Positions 1-9,478 of a DNA stretch of 64,000 bases are shown here, piece after piece (the first letter of the stretch is position 1; every line of letters starts with the position of its first letter). The DNA is taken from NCBI GenBank assembly GCA_044221315.1, contig JBGAPK010000007.1, positions 62,001 through 126,000 on the forward strand. The letters run 5' to 3'. Position numbers and translations under genes: made by a program. The notes beneath the pieces are model-generated. The model did not search any database. It saw nothing but the letters and a program-made list of their open reading frames with translations, and had not been told where the DNA came from. The DNA comes from JAFEBO01 sp044221315 (lineage in GTDB: Bacteria > Planctomycetota > Phycisphaerae > Phycisphaerales > UBA1924).

Positions 1-488
1 TTGTAGTTGATCCAGGTCGGCGTGGTAGAGGCGAGCCACGGGTCATCGCCAAGGCCGACGGGGCGGAAGCACTTGAGAAGACCGGTCGGTGTGGTGAGCG
101 TCGATGCGAAAGTACTGTCGGCGACCCACTTGGTCGTCGGCGCATCCCAAGCCTCGCGCACGAACAGATCGCCGCTGGGAAGGCCGCTGGGGGTGCCGTC
201 GGATTTGGTGTTGCTCGAATCGGGGACCATCGTTACGGCGTCGTCGGCGATGATCTGGGCTGCGTAGTCGGAAAACGTGGCGATGATCTCGTCGGAACGG
301 TCGCGCCGGGCGATGGAGCGGCTGGTGCGCTTGTCGGCGTTGCCGATGGAGACGTAGACGATCATGATGATCGAGAGCATCGCGAGCGTGCCGACGACCA
401 GCACCATGAACGAGCCGCGACGGCGCGGGCGGCGCAGCGCCACCCCGATGTCTCCCAGCATTTCAGCAAACGTTCGACGGATCTTCAC
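1..488 (-). CDS. PilX/GspK-like pilus-assembly or minor pseudopilin protein, C-terminus cut by window edge
   Basis: The frame is open from a GTG at 488 to the window edge, so only about 162 N-terminal residues are seen. A perfect AGGAGG lies 5 nt before the GTG (complement of 494-499), which fixes the start. After a basic stretch (RRPRRRGSF) comes one hydrophobic helix (about residues 27-45, FMVLVVGTLAMLSIIMIVY) and then a soluble, Thr-rich domain. This is the layout of PilX N-terminal/GspK-like proteins, which sit at the tip of pseudopili. It is the last visible gene of the cluster A run of pseudopilins and lies 103 bp after the J-like gene. The GspK/PilX label is inferred from layout and position, not from catalytic motifs. 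Confidence 0.6.
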   Translation of the reverse strand, partial: MKIRRTFAEMLGDIGVALRRPRRRGSFMVLVVGTLAMLSIIMIVYVSIGNADKRTSRSIARRDRSDEIIATFSDYAAQIIADDAVTMVPDSSNTKSDGTPSGLPSGDLFVREAWDAPTTKWVADSTFASTLTTPTGLLKCFRPVGLGDDPWLASTTPTWINY

Positions 489-591
489 AACAACCTCCTG
501 ACACCACCGGCTCTTCCCTCAAACACTGCGGCAGGTCCGCTTCTCACGGCGGTCTTGCCCCCCCACTCCGCCACTCCCCCACATCATCCCA

Positions 592-2760
592 TCACGACTT
601 CGGGTCGGGCGGGACGTTGAACACGTACTGGAACGACTGCTCGATCGACGGGTCGTTGGGATCGGTGAGCGTGAACGTGACTCGGATCATCTTGGGCCAC
701 GGCCACGGCAGGCTGGGCGGATCGCCGCTGGTTACGTCGGGGGCAAACGTCGGGTCGTAGTAGCCGAAGTAGGAAACGAGAGACGATTGATCGCCGCGCC
801 CGGTGACGAGCGTGTGCAATTGTGCGCCGTGAATCAGCCAGTCCTTGACCTTGTAGTTGTTCTGGAGGTTGGACGACTTGGTGAGATCGCCTTTGAAGGG
901 CTGATACTCGGGCGGGAGCGCGGGGACACGGAGTTGAACACCGCTTGAGTTGAACTTGCTGTTGATGACGCCGGTGTAGGACGCGGCGGGGTCGTACCGG
1001 TAGATGTCCGGGTTCGTCACACCCGCGCCGTTGTTGATCGTCACCGAACCGTTCGCGTTGTAGCCGATCAGGCTGCGTCCGTACCAGATGGTCTGCCCGC
1101 TCACGTCGGTGCCGTTCTCATCGAACTGCGGGGGCGCGATCGGATAGGTCTGTCCCCAGGACCACTCCACGACGAATTCGCTGCAGTGGGCGGCGATGCG
1201 GGAGAGGCCGGCGGTGAGGAGATCGGTGCGGCGGATTGTAACGTCGCGGTTTGTCGCGCCCGTGAGGTGCGTGTTGGGCAGATCGAGGGTGCCGCGCACG
1301 TCCGGCGGCTGCTCTTCGTAGCGGATGCGGGCACCCGTTCGAAATTTATTGCCGTCGTTGATTCGGAATGTCGAATCTTTGGACATAGTGGTGGGCATGT
1401 AGCCGCCGGGGGTCGGCATGGCGTCGAGCATCCACGCCTGCATCGACTCTGTCTTGGACCCGATGACCACTCCCGCCGGCTTGTTCAGTTCCGCGGGGAT
1501 GTAGCGGGCGAAACCGGCTTCCGTCGGACCGGAGCCCCAGATGAAGTTTCCGTTTGTCGTGGGCTGGACGTAGACCTGCCCGAGCACCTTGGGCATGGCT
1601 GGTTCCAGCAAGCTGACATCACCAAACTGACTGCCACGCCCGATGAAAATGAGGGAACCACTGGTGAGCCTGGAAGGTTCGTCGAGGATGCCGTTCACGA
1701 CGAGCGAAATCTCGTCAAGGTCGGTGGCCGCGATATCCACGACGCCTGAGCCAAATCGGGGCACGAGAGACAGAACAAGCGGCTTGTCGGTCGGCCAGAA
1801 CATGGCGTACTGCCGGGTCTGGGTATCTTCGGGCGTGCCCCGCGAGAGCGGCTGCGCCTCCGCCAGGGTGCGGAAAATGCTCGGCGAGGCCGGCTGCCCG
1901 GCGATCTGGAAGTAACTGTCGGAGGTGAGCGTCGCGAGATTTGTGAAGTTGGGGTTTCCGCCGATCTTGTACGCGACAGGAACCGGGACATCGCTCGGCC
2001 AGCCGCCCGCGGCGGAGGTCGTGGGACGCTGAAGCACCGTGGCGTGGCGGAGCAGATTCCAGTCGGCGGCGTAGTAGTTGACGCCGGCGAGCTGGTAGCC
2101 GCCGTTCTGGCGCGGGGGAGGAGGAATCAGGCCGCCGAGCCGGTGTTGGGAGGTGGTTGCGACCGAATCTCCCGGGAAGGGCGATGATTCCCAGCCGTAC
2201 CAGGACATGTTGTTGAATTCGGGGTTGAAGTAGTCGTACCACTCGTCGGTCGCGGTTGCGGCCTGCGGAGCGCCCTTGGCGCCATGGCCGTAGTAGATTC
2301 GAGCGGCGCGCGAATGCGCAGTGCGCCCGGGGATCATGTCCTCGCGGCTCGTGCGGTATTCGCCGTTGGCGAAGAACATCAGTTCGTCGATGCGGCGCGG
2401 GCGACCGAAATTCGGATCGCCCTTGTAGCGGATCGGGGCGACAACCTGGGGGTATTCATTGCCGGGGCGGGCGTCGATGGTGAACTGGTGGCGGATGACC
2501 ATGAACCCGTCGCGGGTCATGTGCGCGAAATCCTCGCGCATCTGCTCCTCGAGGATCGCGGCCTGCTGGGTGAGCAGGCTCACCCGCTTGCCGGTGGTCA
2601 CGGTCTTGCCGACGGTCTGGAAGATGGCGGCGAGGCCGACGGACACCAATGCCACCGCGCCGATCGCGACGAGCATTTCTACGAGCGTGAATGCGTCGGC
2701 GTGGCGCGAGCTGCGGCCGGTGGTCCCGGCGTCCGTTGTGAGTTTCCTGATCTTGTCCAT
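592..2760 (-). CDS. Very large GspJ/PilW-like pseudopilin
   Basis: 722 residues. Near the N-terminus is a class III prepilin signal: DAFTLVEMLV, with Phe24 as the first mature residue, Glu at mature +5 and a hydrophobic helix up to about residue 48. Cleavage and N-methylation by a prepilin peptidase are expected, after Ala rather than the usual Gly. The remaining 670 residues form a soluble domain with no recognised motif. Ordinary GspJ/PilW proteins are about 200-350 residues, so this is oversized. It lies between an I-like and a K/X-like gene, the usual position of J. It would be a minor pseudopilin in the inner membrane/periplasm. The family call is firm, the J assignment is from gene order. 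Confidence 0.75.
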   Translation of the reverse strand: MDKIRKLTTDAGTTGRSSRHADAFTLVEMLVAIGAVALVSVGLAAIFQTVGKTVTTGKRVSLLTQQAAILEEQMREDFAHMTRDGFMVIRHQFTIDARPGNEYPQVVAPIRYKGDPNFGRPRRIDELMFFANGEYRTSREDMIPGRTAHSRAARIYYGHGAKGAPQAATATDEWYDYFNPEFNNMSWYGWESSPFPGDSVATTSQHRLGGLIPPPPRQNGGYQLAGVNYYAADWNLLRHATVLQRPTTSAAGGWPSDVPVPVAYKIGGNPNFTNLATLTSDSYFQIAGQPASPSIFRTLAEAQPLSRGTPEDTQTRQYAMFWPTDKPLVLSLVPRFGSGVVDIAATDLDEISLVVNGILDEPSRLTSGSLIFIGRGSQFGDVSLLEPAMPKVLGQVYVQPTTNGNFIWGSGPTEAGFARYIPAELNKPAGVVIGSKTESMQAWMLDAMPTPGGYMPTTMSKDSTFRINDGNKFRTGARIRYEEQPPDVRGTLDLPNTHLTGATNRDVTIRRTDLLTAGLSRIAAHCSEFVVEWSWGQTYPIAPPQFDENGTDVSGQTIWYGRSLIGYNANGSVTINNGAGVTNPDIYRYDPAASYTGVINSKFNSSGVQLRVPALPPEYQPFKGDLTKSSNLQNNYKVKDWLIHGAQLHTLVTGRGDQSSLVSYFGYYDPTFAPDVTSGDPPSLPWPWPKMIRVTFTLTDPNDPSIEQSFQYVFNVPPDPKS

Positions 2761-2792
2761 GAGTCACCTGTCGCTTGCGCCCCACCCGGGGC

Positions 2793-3884
2793 TTACCTGG
2801 TCACAACAAAGGTCGATACCGCCGCGGGGATCTGCGCCGTGCAGAGCATCGAGGGCGTGCGCCCGTTGAGGACGGTGCTGCTTGTGGAGTTCGGGCTGGT
2901 GAGAATTTCGCTCGGGATGCCGGGCGAGATCACGACGGGGTTCTTGCCGCTGTACGGCTGATCGGACTCGTCGGGCAGTGCGACGACGGTGTAAATGTTG
3001 CCATCGACATCGACGAGCTGCTGGCCGACCTGACGCGCGGCGCCGAGTTCCTGGGACGAGGCGGTGGGAAAGTCGATGACGGTGAAGGCCCCGCCGGACG
3101 CGCCGAATCGCCGGTAGGCCGAATTCATCTTCGGAGAGAAGAAGAGCGCGTACTTGCCGCGTCCGTCGAGGGTGGCGTTGCCGTCGTTGTCGGCGGCGAC
3201 GGGAATGACGGCGCCGTTCGCGATCGCCTGGCCCAGAGTCTGGCCGGCGGGAACGCGGATGCCGGGATCAAGACGACGGACAAAGACGACGATCCGGAGC
3301 GGGAAGAAAGTGGGCGTGCCTGGGAGGGCGGCGCTGGTGTCCACCGGCGAGGCGGGCACGGGGACGCAATCCCAGATGAACTGCGGCACGCCGCCGTTCA
3401 CCGGGGCTGGCAGCAGTCGATCCGAGGTTTTGAGCACGACGTCGTTCTGCGCCCCGAGGTCACTGGGAACCCGGAATGTCCCCGGGAGTTTGCCAGCCTG
3501 ATCGGCGAGGGTGCCGTAGACGGGGGGCAGATTGCCGAAGGTCGATTGCGTGAAGACATCGTTCCAGTCGATCCGCCCGCCGGACTTGCCGTGCGCCTCG
3601 TTGAAGAGCACCCAGGAGACCTTGGCCCAGCCGCCGGTGGCATTGGCATCGTCCGCGGGATTGTTGAGGCCGCGGTTGCCGCGCAGCATCGCCTCGGCCG
3701 CCTTGGCGACGGAGAGACCGACCACGGTGTCCTGCGACTCGCGCTGCTGCTTCACCACGAGCGGGAAGACCGCTGCGAGACCGAGGAGGCCGAGCGCCAG
3801 GATCATGATGCCCAGCAGAACCTCGACGAGGGTGAAGCCCCTCGTGCGGCGGAAAGCGGCGATGAGCCGGGAACGCAGGTTCAT
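2793..3884 (-). CDS. Large GspI/PilV-like pseudopilin
   Basis: 363 residues from the ATG at 3884; a GTG one codon upstream is in frame but a GGAGG (complement of 3892-3896) is better spaced, 7 nt, from the ATG. The prepilin signal RTRGFTLVEVLLGIMILALG has Gly just before the cleavage site and Glu at +5, then a typical hydrophobic helix ending in a VFPLVV stretch. The C-terminal 320 residues are a periplasmic domain without known motif. GspI/PilV proteins are usually 120-200 residues, so this is extended. The start overlaps the stop of the H-like gene (TGATG), so the two are translationally coupled. Confidence 0.75.
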   Translation of the reverse strand: MNLRSRLIAAFRRTRGFTLVEVLLGIMILALGLLGLAAVFPLVVKQQRESQDTVVGLSVAKAAEAMLRGNRGLNNPADDANATGGWAKVSWVLFNEAHGKSGGRIDWNDVFTQSTFGNLPPVYGTLADQAGKLPGTFRVPSDLGAQNDVVLKTSDRLLPAPVNGGVPQFIWDCVPVPASPVDTSAALPGTPTFFPLRIVVFVRRLDPGIRVPAGQTLGQAIANGAVIPVAADNDGNATLDGRGKYALFFSPKMNSAYRRFGASGGAFTVIDFPTASSQELGAARQVGQQLVDVDGNIYTVVALPDESDQPYSGKNPVVISPGIPSEILTSPNSTSSTVLNGRTPSMLCTAQIPAAVSTFVVTR

Positions 3885-5209
3885 CACTTGGCCTCCGTTG
3901 TAGAGCCCATGTAGGTATCGAGCGTAAAGATGCGGGCGTCGGAGTCGATGAACGTGGTGTTCGACCCGCCGTCGACATTGGAGTACTTCAGGGCGTTGAT
4001 GATGTAGGAGTTGATGAGGACCTGGACGTATTCGGCGTCGGTGGCCGCGATCGATGTCGAGGGGAAGAGTGACAGGTCAAGGTTGGGCGCCTTGGGAACT
4101 TCCGTTGCGGCGCTGGCGCTTCCGATGACGCCGCCTTTGTTTGCGGCCCCGCCGTAAAGGGACCCGGTTACCTTGCTGAGCCCGCGCGCGCCGATGGCCG
4201 AAGCCAACTTTGATTCGTCGTAGAGCGCGATCAGGTTGACGGTTCCCGCCAATGCCGCATCTGCGCTGCGGCAGCCGATGAGCGCGGCGGCGTCGGTGGG
4301 GTTGGGCATGCTGGCGACGCTGCGTGCCCAGCCGACGATGTTGTCGGCGCGGTCGATCCGGCGCCAATCGCTCGGGCTCGTAATGCCGGTGGACTGCTTT
4401 GGCAGCGCGTTCGTCTTTGTCGCATCGATCGTCGGGCGCGGCAGGAGAGCCACCGAGGGCGTCCAGCTCATGCCGACGATGCGGCCCGTGCCGGACTGGA
4501 AACGGACCATGAAGGTGTTGCGGGAATTGGGGCGTGAGCCGCCGGTATCGGTCTTTTCGGGGTCGTAGAAGGCGGTCTCGGGGAAAACCCAGTTTCCTTT
4601 ATTTGGCGCGTTTGCCGGAATGGCGAGCGGATCGTTGCCCGTGCCGCCCGCGCCCGGGGCGTTAATGATGCGGTTGCCAGCGGGCGAAGATTCGTAATAC
4701 CAGCCATTGGAAGGAACCGGTACTCCGTCGAAGTTTTGCTGGCCTGCGCCCCAAATCGTGCCGGGAGGCGCGAAGCCCCGGACCATCCAACCCGCCGGAA
4801 GCTGGGTCGGCTCGGCGAGGGCGCTCGGGGCGAAGACGTCGCGGTAGGTAGTGACAGTGGTCTGAGACAGATCCTTGTCGGGATCGCGCGTGTCCAAGAT
4901 CGTTCCGACGTACACCATCGGCACGATGGTCAGACGGCCCCGGCCGTTCTCCGAAGGCTCGAAGGTAAAGACGGCGGCGGAATCCCCGCTGGCGCTCCGG
5001 ATGGCCAGGTCGCGTGCCGCGCCGAGGGCGAAGCGGAGCTGGCTTTCGGCAAGCGAGCCGGTAGAGGTGTAGATCATGTTGCGGATCGCGGGCACGCCCG
5101 AAGCGAGCAGGATACCGATGATCGCGACGATGACGAGAAGTTCAACGAGCGTGAACGCGACGGTGCGCCGTGCGCGGGAGAATGTCGAAGTTGTCGGGCG
5201 GATATTCAC
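3884..5209 (-). CDS. Large GspH/FimT-like pseudopilin
   Basis: 441 residues from a GTG at 5209 that overlaps the stop of the upstream gene as GTGA, with GGAGG about 7 nt before it. The prepilin motif is VAFTLVELLVIVAIIGILLA, with Ala before Phe. After the helix comes SQLRFALGAARDLAIRS and then AAVFTFEP, the pattern of GspH/FimT proteins, whose soluble domain begins with a region rich in Ala-Arg and an F/VTF strand. The domain is much longer than in a normal GspH (about 170 residues). It is a minor pseudopilin of the cluster A machine. Confidence 0.75.
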   Translation of the reverse strand: MNIRPTTSTFSRARRTVAFTLVELLVIVAIIGILLASGVPAIRNMIYTSTGSLAESQLRFALGAARDLAIRSASGDSAAVFTFEPSENGRGRLTIVPMVYVGTILDTRDPDKDLSQTTVTTYRDVFAPSALAEPTQLPAGWMVRGFAPPGTIWGAGQQNFDGVPVPSNGWYYESSPAGNRIINAPGAGGTGNDPLAIPANAPNKGNWVFPETAFYDPEKTDTGGSRPNSRNTFMVRFQSGTGRIVGMSWTPSVALLPRPTIDATKTNALPKQSTGITSPSDWRRIDRADNIVGWARSVASMPNPTDAAALIGCRSADAALAGTVNLIALYDESKLASAIGARGLSKVTGSLYGGAANKGGVIGSASAATEVPKAPNLDLSLFPSTSIAATDAEYVQVLINSYIINALKYSNVDGGSNTTFIDSDARIFTLDTYMGSTTEAK

Positions 5210-6312
5210 CGGCCGACCTCCATGACGTTGTCGAGCCGGGCGGCGGTGCGAACCTTGGCGACGGCTCCCGGATCGGCGATGGGGCCGGACGTGGTGCGGA
5301 TCTTGGCCGCCATCGCGTCGAGCGAGGCCTGGTCCTTGCCCTCGAGCGGGATGTCGCCGAAGTAGCCGTCCGGGCCGCAGGAGAGGATGGCGTATTCGGC
5401 GCTTCGCAGATCCTGGTTGGAGCGGGGATCGCCGAGCAGCGAAGGAACGTCGAGCAGATCGGAGCCGTCTTCCGCACGGGTCAGATTGCCCGTCGCGTCC
5501 GGGTATGTCACGCCGGTGGGGCCGTTCTTTCGAGGGGACCAGCGGTAGTAGCGATAGGCCTTGCCGCCCGGAGAGACGAGCTTGTACCGGGCCACGAATT
5601 GCTTCACGGTCTTCGTGTCGGGGTCGGTGTACTGGAGGTTGGCGTCCTTCGCCGTAGAGGTCGTGAGATCGGTGAGCATCCGCGGGGAGTTGCGCGCGGT
5701 TTCGACGAAGGCCGGATACGCGCGCCCCGTCACCTTGCTGACTCGGGCGCTGTTCGACGATGTGGCAAACTCAAACGTTCCATCCGCCTTGGGCTTGAAC
5801 ATTCCGGGACCATCCACGCCGTCGACGCCGCGCGGGAGCGCCCCGACAAGGTAGTACGCAAGCGAATACTCGCTGAAGCGCCGGTCCTGGAAAAGGCCGG
5901 CCGTATTCCAGTCGGCCGTCATCATGTTGGTGCCGCCGGATTGGGGAGTTCCGCCCTGGAAACCCTCGAGGAACACGGAGTTCGCGTTGTACGACTTGGT
6001 GTTTGCGACGGTGCCGCCGTAGGAGTTGATAACCGGCGCGTTCGACGGATTGAACTCCACGGGGCGGATATTCGGCACGGAATCGTCATCCGCCGTCACC
6101 AGCGGCGGCAAAAACCCGAACTCCTGCTTGAACGCCTGCACGCCCTGGTTCAGCGAGACCATCGTCTGGCGTTCGGAGACGCCCCGGGCGGTCTTGAGCG
6201 CGTGCGAGACACCCACGCTGACGAGCGTGATGAGGATGGCGATGATCGCGATCGAGACGAGCAGCTCGATCAGCGTGAAGCCGCGAAAGGTTGGACCGAA
6301 CTTGGTGCGCAC
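5206..6312 (-). CDS. Large GspG-like pseudopilin
   Basis: The prepilin motif RGFTLIELLVSIAIIAILIT is followed by a VSVGVSHALKTARG stretch and NQGVQAFKQEFGFLPP, where GspG proteins have the conserved helix leading into a YPT/LPP turn. I place the start at the GTG at 6312 (368 residues, 11-residue leader), which has GGAG 7 nt upstream. The open frame reaches a TTG at 6405 that overlaps the gspF stop, but the extra stretch is occupied by a strong hairpin (6361-6389) and reads poorly as protein. GspG is normally about 140 residues, so the mature domain is unusually long. It is probably the main pseudopilin of this cluster or a minor one of similar fold. Confidence 0.75.
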   Translation of the reverse strand: MRTKFGPTFRGFTLIELLVSIAIIAILITLVSVGVSHALKTARGVSERQTMVSLNQGVQAFKQEFGFLPPLVTADDDSVPNIRPVEFNPSNAPVINSYGGTVANTKSYNANSVFLEGFQGGTPQSGGTNMMTADWNTAGLFQDRRFSEYSLAYYLVGALPRGVDGVDGPGMFKPKADGTFEFATSSNSARVSKVTGRAYPAFVETARNSPRMLTDLTTSTAKDANLQYTDPDTKTVKQFVARYKLVSPGGKAYRYYRWSPRKNGPTGVTYPDATGNLTRAEDGSDLLDVPSLLGDPRSNQDLRSAEYAILSCGPDGYFGDIPLEGKDQASLDAMAAKIRTTSGPIADPGAVAKVRTAARLDNVMEVGR

Positions 6313-6352
6313 TGGCCGGCTCCGTGGGCTCTCTCTCGCCCGGTTCCGAACT

Positions 6353-6389
6353 TGAAAAGCGCTCCGCACCGTGTTTCCAGGTGCGGAGC
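6353..6389 (-). terminator. Hairpin with short T-run between gspF and the pseudopilin genes
   Basis: Positions 6361-6370 and 6380-6389 are perfect 10-bp inverted arms (GCTCCGCACC / GGTGCGGAGC) around a 9-nt loop. Reading on the minus strand the stem is followed by GCTTTTC. This looks like an intrinsic terminator or attenuator just after the gspF stop and before the GspG-like start. The T-run is only four bases, so partial read-through is likely, which would make pseudopilin transcript levels differ from those of the motor genes. Confidence 0.55.
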
Positions 6390-6401
6390 GTGAGACTGTG
6401 A

Positions 6402-7697
6402 TCAACCGCCGCCGCCGCCGCCCTGTAGCGACTGGATCATGCTGACCAGCGGGAGGAACATCGCCACGACGATGGTGCCGACGATGCCGCCCAGGACGAC
6501 GACCATCAGTGGCTCGAGCAGCGAGACGAGCGAGGCGACGGCGACGTCGACCTCTTCGTCGTAGTTATCCGCGATCTTCAGGAGCATCTTGTCCATCTCG
6601 CCCGTCTCCTCGCCCACGTCGATCATGTTGACGACGAGCGAATCGCAGGTCTTGCTCTCGCGCAGCGGAGTGGCGAAGCTCTCGCCCTCGCGGATGGAAT
6701 CGTGCACCTTGGTGAGCGCCTTCTCGAAGACGTAATTGCCGCTGGTCTCGGCGGTGATCTTGATCGCCTCGAGGATGGGCACGCCGGCGCCGATGAGGGT
6801 GCCGAGGGTTCGGGTGAATCGGGCGATGGCGGTCTTCTTCAGCATGCTGCCGAAGATCGGAATGCGGAGAAGGCACCAGTCGGTGATCGCCTTGCCCGGG
6901 CCGCTGGCGCGGATGAGTTTCCAGGCGATGAAGACGAAGATGGGCGAGGGGAGGGCGATGAAGGCGCCCGGGATGGCCTGGCCGGGGTTAGTGCCGGCGA
7001 CCCAGCGACTGCCCTCCATGAGCAGGGTGGTGAGGATCGGGAGCTTGACGCCGAAGTCCTTGAAGATTTCCTCGAACTTCGGGATGATGAACCACATGAT
7101 GAACGTCAGGATCAGCATCGCGATGATGATGACGGCGATCGGGTAGACCATCGCGCCCTTGATCTTGCGCTTGAGGCGCTCGGCCTTTTCCATGAACTCG
7201 GCGAGGCGCTGGAGGATCAGGTCGAGCACGCCGCCGATCTCGCCGGCGTTGACCATCTTGGTGTAGAGCTTGTCGAAGGCCTTGGGGAACTTGGACATCG
7301 CCTCCGAGAGTGACGAGCCGCCCTCGACTTCTTCGCAAACGCCCGCGAGCACGTTCTTGAGCGCGCCGGGCTTCTGCTGCTGCTCGAGGATCTGCAGCGA
7401 ACGAAGCAGGGGCAGGCCGGCGTCCTGCAGCGTGGAGAGCTGGCGGGTGAAGGCGGTGAGCTGCTTCTGCTTCACGCGCCCGAAGCTGAAGCCGCCACCC
7501 TTCTTCTTGGGCTTCGCTTTTTTGGCGCCGCCCTTGGCCGCGGCGTCCTTCTTGTTGGCCTTCTGCTCGGCGACGTTGGTCGGGAAGAGCCGCTGGCTCT
7601 TGATCCGGGCGATCGCCTCTTCCTTGCTGGCGGCTTCGACCGTGCCTTTGGTCGGTTTGCCCGCGTCGGTCATTGCCTCGTACGTGAAGGTCGCCAT
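6402..7697 (-). CDS. Inner-membrane platform protein GspF/PilC (cluster A)
   Basis: 431 residues, the usual length for GspF/PilC is about 400. Two copies of the GspF domain are seen: residues about 78-200 (TRQLSTLQDAGLPLLRSL) and about 280-410 (TRTLGTLIGAGVPILEAI), each followed by hydrophobic segments, with GEETGEM as the typical second-repeat signature. The protein is the membrane platform that couples the cytoplasmic ATPase to pseudopilus growth. An N-terminal about 60-residue region leads into a Lys/Gly-rich linker (KKAKPKKKGGG), and the protein ends in six glycines, both unusual. It follows gspE by 44 nt. Confidence 0.95.
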   Translation of the reverse strand: MATFTYEAMTDAGKPTKGTVEAASKEEAIARIKSQRLFPTNVAEQKANKKDAAAKGGAKKAKPKKKGGGFSFGRVKQKQLTAFTRQLSTLQDAGLPLLRSLQILEQQQKPGALKNVLAGVCEEVEGGSSLSEAMSKFPKAFDKLYTKMVNAGEIGGVLDLILQRLAEFMEKAERLKRKIKGAMVYPIAVIIIAMLILTFIMWFIIPKFEEIFKDFGVKLPILTTLLMEGSRWVAGTNPGQAIPGAFIALPSPIFVFIAWKLIRASGPGKAITDWCLLRIPIFGSMLKKTAIARFTRTLGTLIGAGVPILEAIKITAETSGNYVFEKALTKVHDSIREGESFATPLRESKTCDSLVVNMIDVGEETGEMDKMLLKIADNYDEEVDVAVASLVSLLEPLMVVVLGGIVGTIVVAMFLPLVSMIQSLQGGGGGG

Positions 7698-7741
7698 AGT
7701 CGCCTCCGGCCCACGAAAAACCCCGTTCCGTCGTTCTGCCT

Positions 7742-9478
7742 TTACTCGTCCGCGATCGTCTCGCGCACGACTTCATCAATGGTGGTCACACCGTCATAGA
7801 TCGCCAGCAACCCCGACTCGCGGAGCACACGCATGCCGCGCTTCCGGGCGTGGTGGCGAAGGAGGGCCGTGTTGGAATTCTTCATGATCATCTCGCGAAC
7901 TTCGTCGTCGAGGGTCATGATCTCGTAGAGAGCCTGGCGGCCCTTGTAGCCCGAGCCGTTGCAGCGGTCGCAGCCCTTGCCGCGGGCGAAGCGCCTGCCT
8001 TTCACCGCGTCGGGCGTGAGCGAGAGCTCCATCAGCTCCTCTTCCGAGGGCTGATAGAACTCCTTGCAGTTCGTGCAGACCTTGCGGACGAGGCGCTGGG
8101 CGACGATGCCTTCGAGCGTGGCGGTGAGGAGGAAGGCCTCGAGGCCAAGATCGAGCAGACGCACGACCGAACTCGGCGCGTCGTTGGTGTGCAGGGTGCT
8201 CAGCACCAGGTGGCCGGTGAGCGAGGCCTGCACGGCGATCTGCGCCGTTTCCAGGTCGCGGATTTCGCCCACGAGGATGATGTCCGGATCCTGACGCAGG
8301 AACGAACGGAGGAGTTTGGCGAAGGTCGTCTCGGTCTCTACGTTCACCTGGCACTGGCAGAGGCCGTCGATGTCGTATTCCACCGGGTCTTCGGCGGTCA
8401 ATATCTTGGTCTCGATGTCGTTGAGCTCGGAGAGCGCGGCGTAGAGCGTGGTCGTCTTGCCCGAACCGGTCGGACCGGTCACGACCACGATTCCGTTGGG
8501 CTTTCGGATCAGACGCCGGAACGTGACCATGTCGTCGTCGCGCAGGCCGACTCGATCGAGCGAGAGCTCGACGTTGCTGCGGTCGAGGACGCGCATGACG
8601 ACGCTCTCGCCCCACATCGTGGGAAGCACCGCGACGCGGAGATCGACCGGGTTGCCGCCGATGGTCAGTTCGATACGCCCGTCCTGCGGCAGGCGTCTTT
8701 CGGCGATGTCGAGGTTCGACATGACCTTGATGCGGCTCGTGATCGCGGGACCGAGCTGCTTGGGGGGCGGGACCATCTCGTAGAGCACGCCGTCGATGCG
8801 GTAGCGCATCTTGAATTCGTTCTCGAACGGCTCGAAATGGATGTCCGACGCGCGGTCCTTGATCGCCTGGAGCAGCACGAGGTTGAGCAGCTTGATGACC
8901 TGGTTATCGCCGGCCATCTCCATGAGGGCGTCGATGTCGATCGAGTCGCCCCCACGGGCGCTCAGGCCCTTGATCCGTTCGTCGCTGGCCAGTTCACTGA
9001 CGACGTCGGTGATCGACTCCTGCTTGGAGAAGTGCTTGCGGATGAGGGCGTCGATCGCGGCCGGGTCCCCCACCACCGCGTCCACGTTGCCTCCCAGGAG
9101 CAGGCGAAGGTCGTCAACGGCGCGGAAGTTGTCCGGCGTCTTCATCGCGATCTTGAGGCGCCGGCTGGTCTTGTTGTACTCGAGAGGCACGACCTCGTAG
9201 CTGCGGACGCTCTCGGCCGGCACGACCTCGAGCACTTCTTCGGGCAGCTCGAAATTGGTCAGGTCGATGTACGCCATGCCGGCCTGGCCCGCCAAGGCCT
9301 CGAGCACATCGCGCTGGGTGCAGTAGTTCAGTTCGACCAGCAGCTGCCCAATGGGAGCCTTGCGGGTCTGCTGAATGGCCAAGGCCTCATGAACCTGGTC
9401 ACGCGTCACCTTGCCGAGCTTGGTGAGGACTCGGCCGAGTTTGCGTCCCTTCAGTTCTGCTGGCTCGATCGGCGGCAT
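7742..9478 (-). CDS. GspE/PilB-family assembly ATPase (cluster A, second)
   Basis: 578 residues. Domains in order: an MshEN/GspE N-terminal domain (about 10-150), then a hexameric secretion ATPase. Walker A GPTGSGKT is at 335-342, Walker B ILVGEIRD at 401-408, the His box STLHTNDA at about 427-434, and a zinc tetracysteine of GspE/PilB type at Cys468, Cys471, Cys503 and Cys506. It powers pseudopilin addition at the inner membrane. It sits immediately upstream of gspF, so it is probably the dedicated extension ATPase of this cluster. A 262-bp gap with a palindrome separates it from pilT. Confidence 0.95.
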   Translation of the reverse strand: MPPIEPAELKGRKLGRVLTKLGKVTRDQVHEALAIQQTRKAPIGQLLVELNYCTQRDVLEALAGQAGMAYIDLTNFELPEEVLEVVPAESVRSYEVVPLEYNKTSRRLKIAMKTPDNFRAVDDLRLLLGGNVDAVVGDPAAIDALIRKHFSKQESITDVVSELASDERIKGLSARGGDSIDIDALMEMAGDNQVIKLLNLVLLQAIKDRASDIHFEPFENEFKMRYRIDGVLYEMVPPPKQLGPAITSRIKVMSNLDIAERRLPQDGRIELTIGGNPVDLRVAVLPTMWGESVVMRVLDRSNVELSLDRVGLRDDDMVTFRRLIRKPNGIVVVTGPTGSGKTTTLYAALSELNDIETKILTAEDPVEYDIDGLCQCQVNVETETTFAKLLRSFLRQDPDIILVGEIRDLETAQIAVQASLTGHLVLSTLHTNDAPSSVVRLLDLGLEAFLLTATLEGIVAQRLVRKVCTNCKEFYQPSEEELMELSLTPDAVKGRRFARGKGCDRCNGSGYKGRQALYEIMTLDDEVREMIMKNSNTALLRHHARKRGMRVLRESGLLAIYDGVTTIDEVVRETIADE

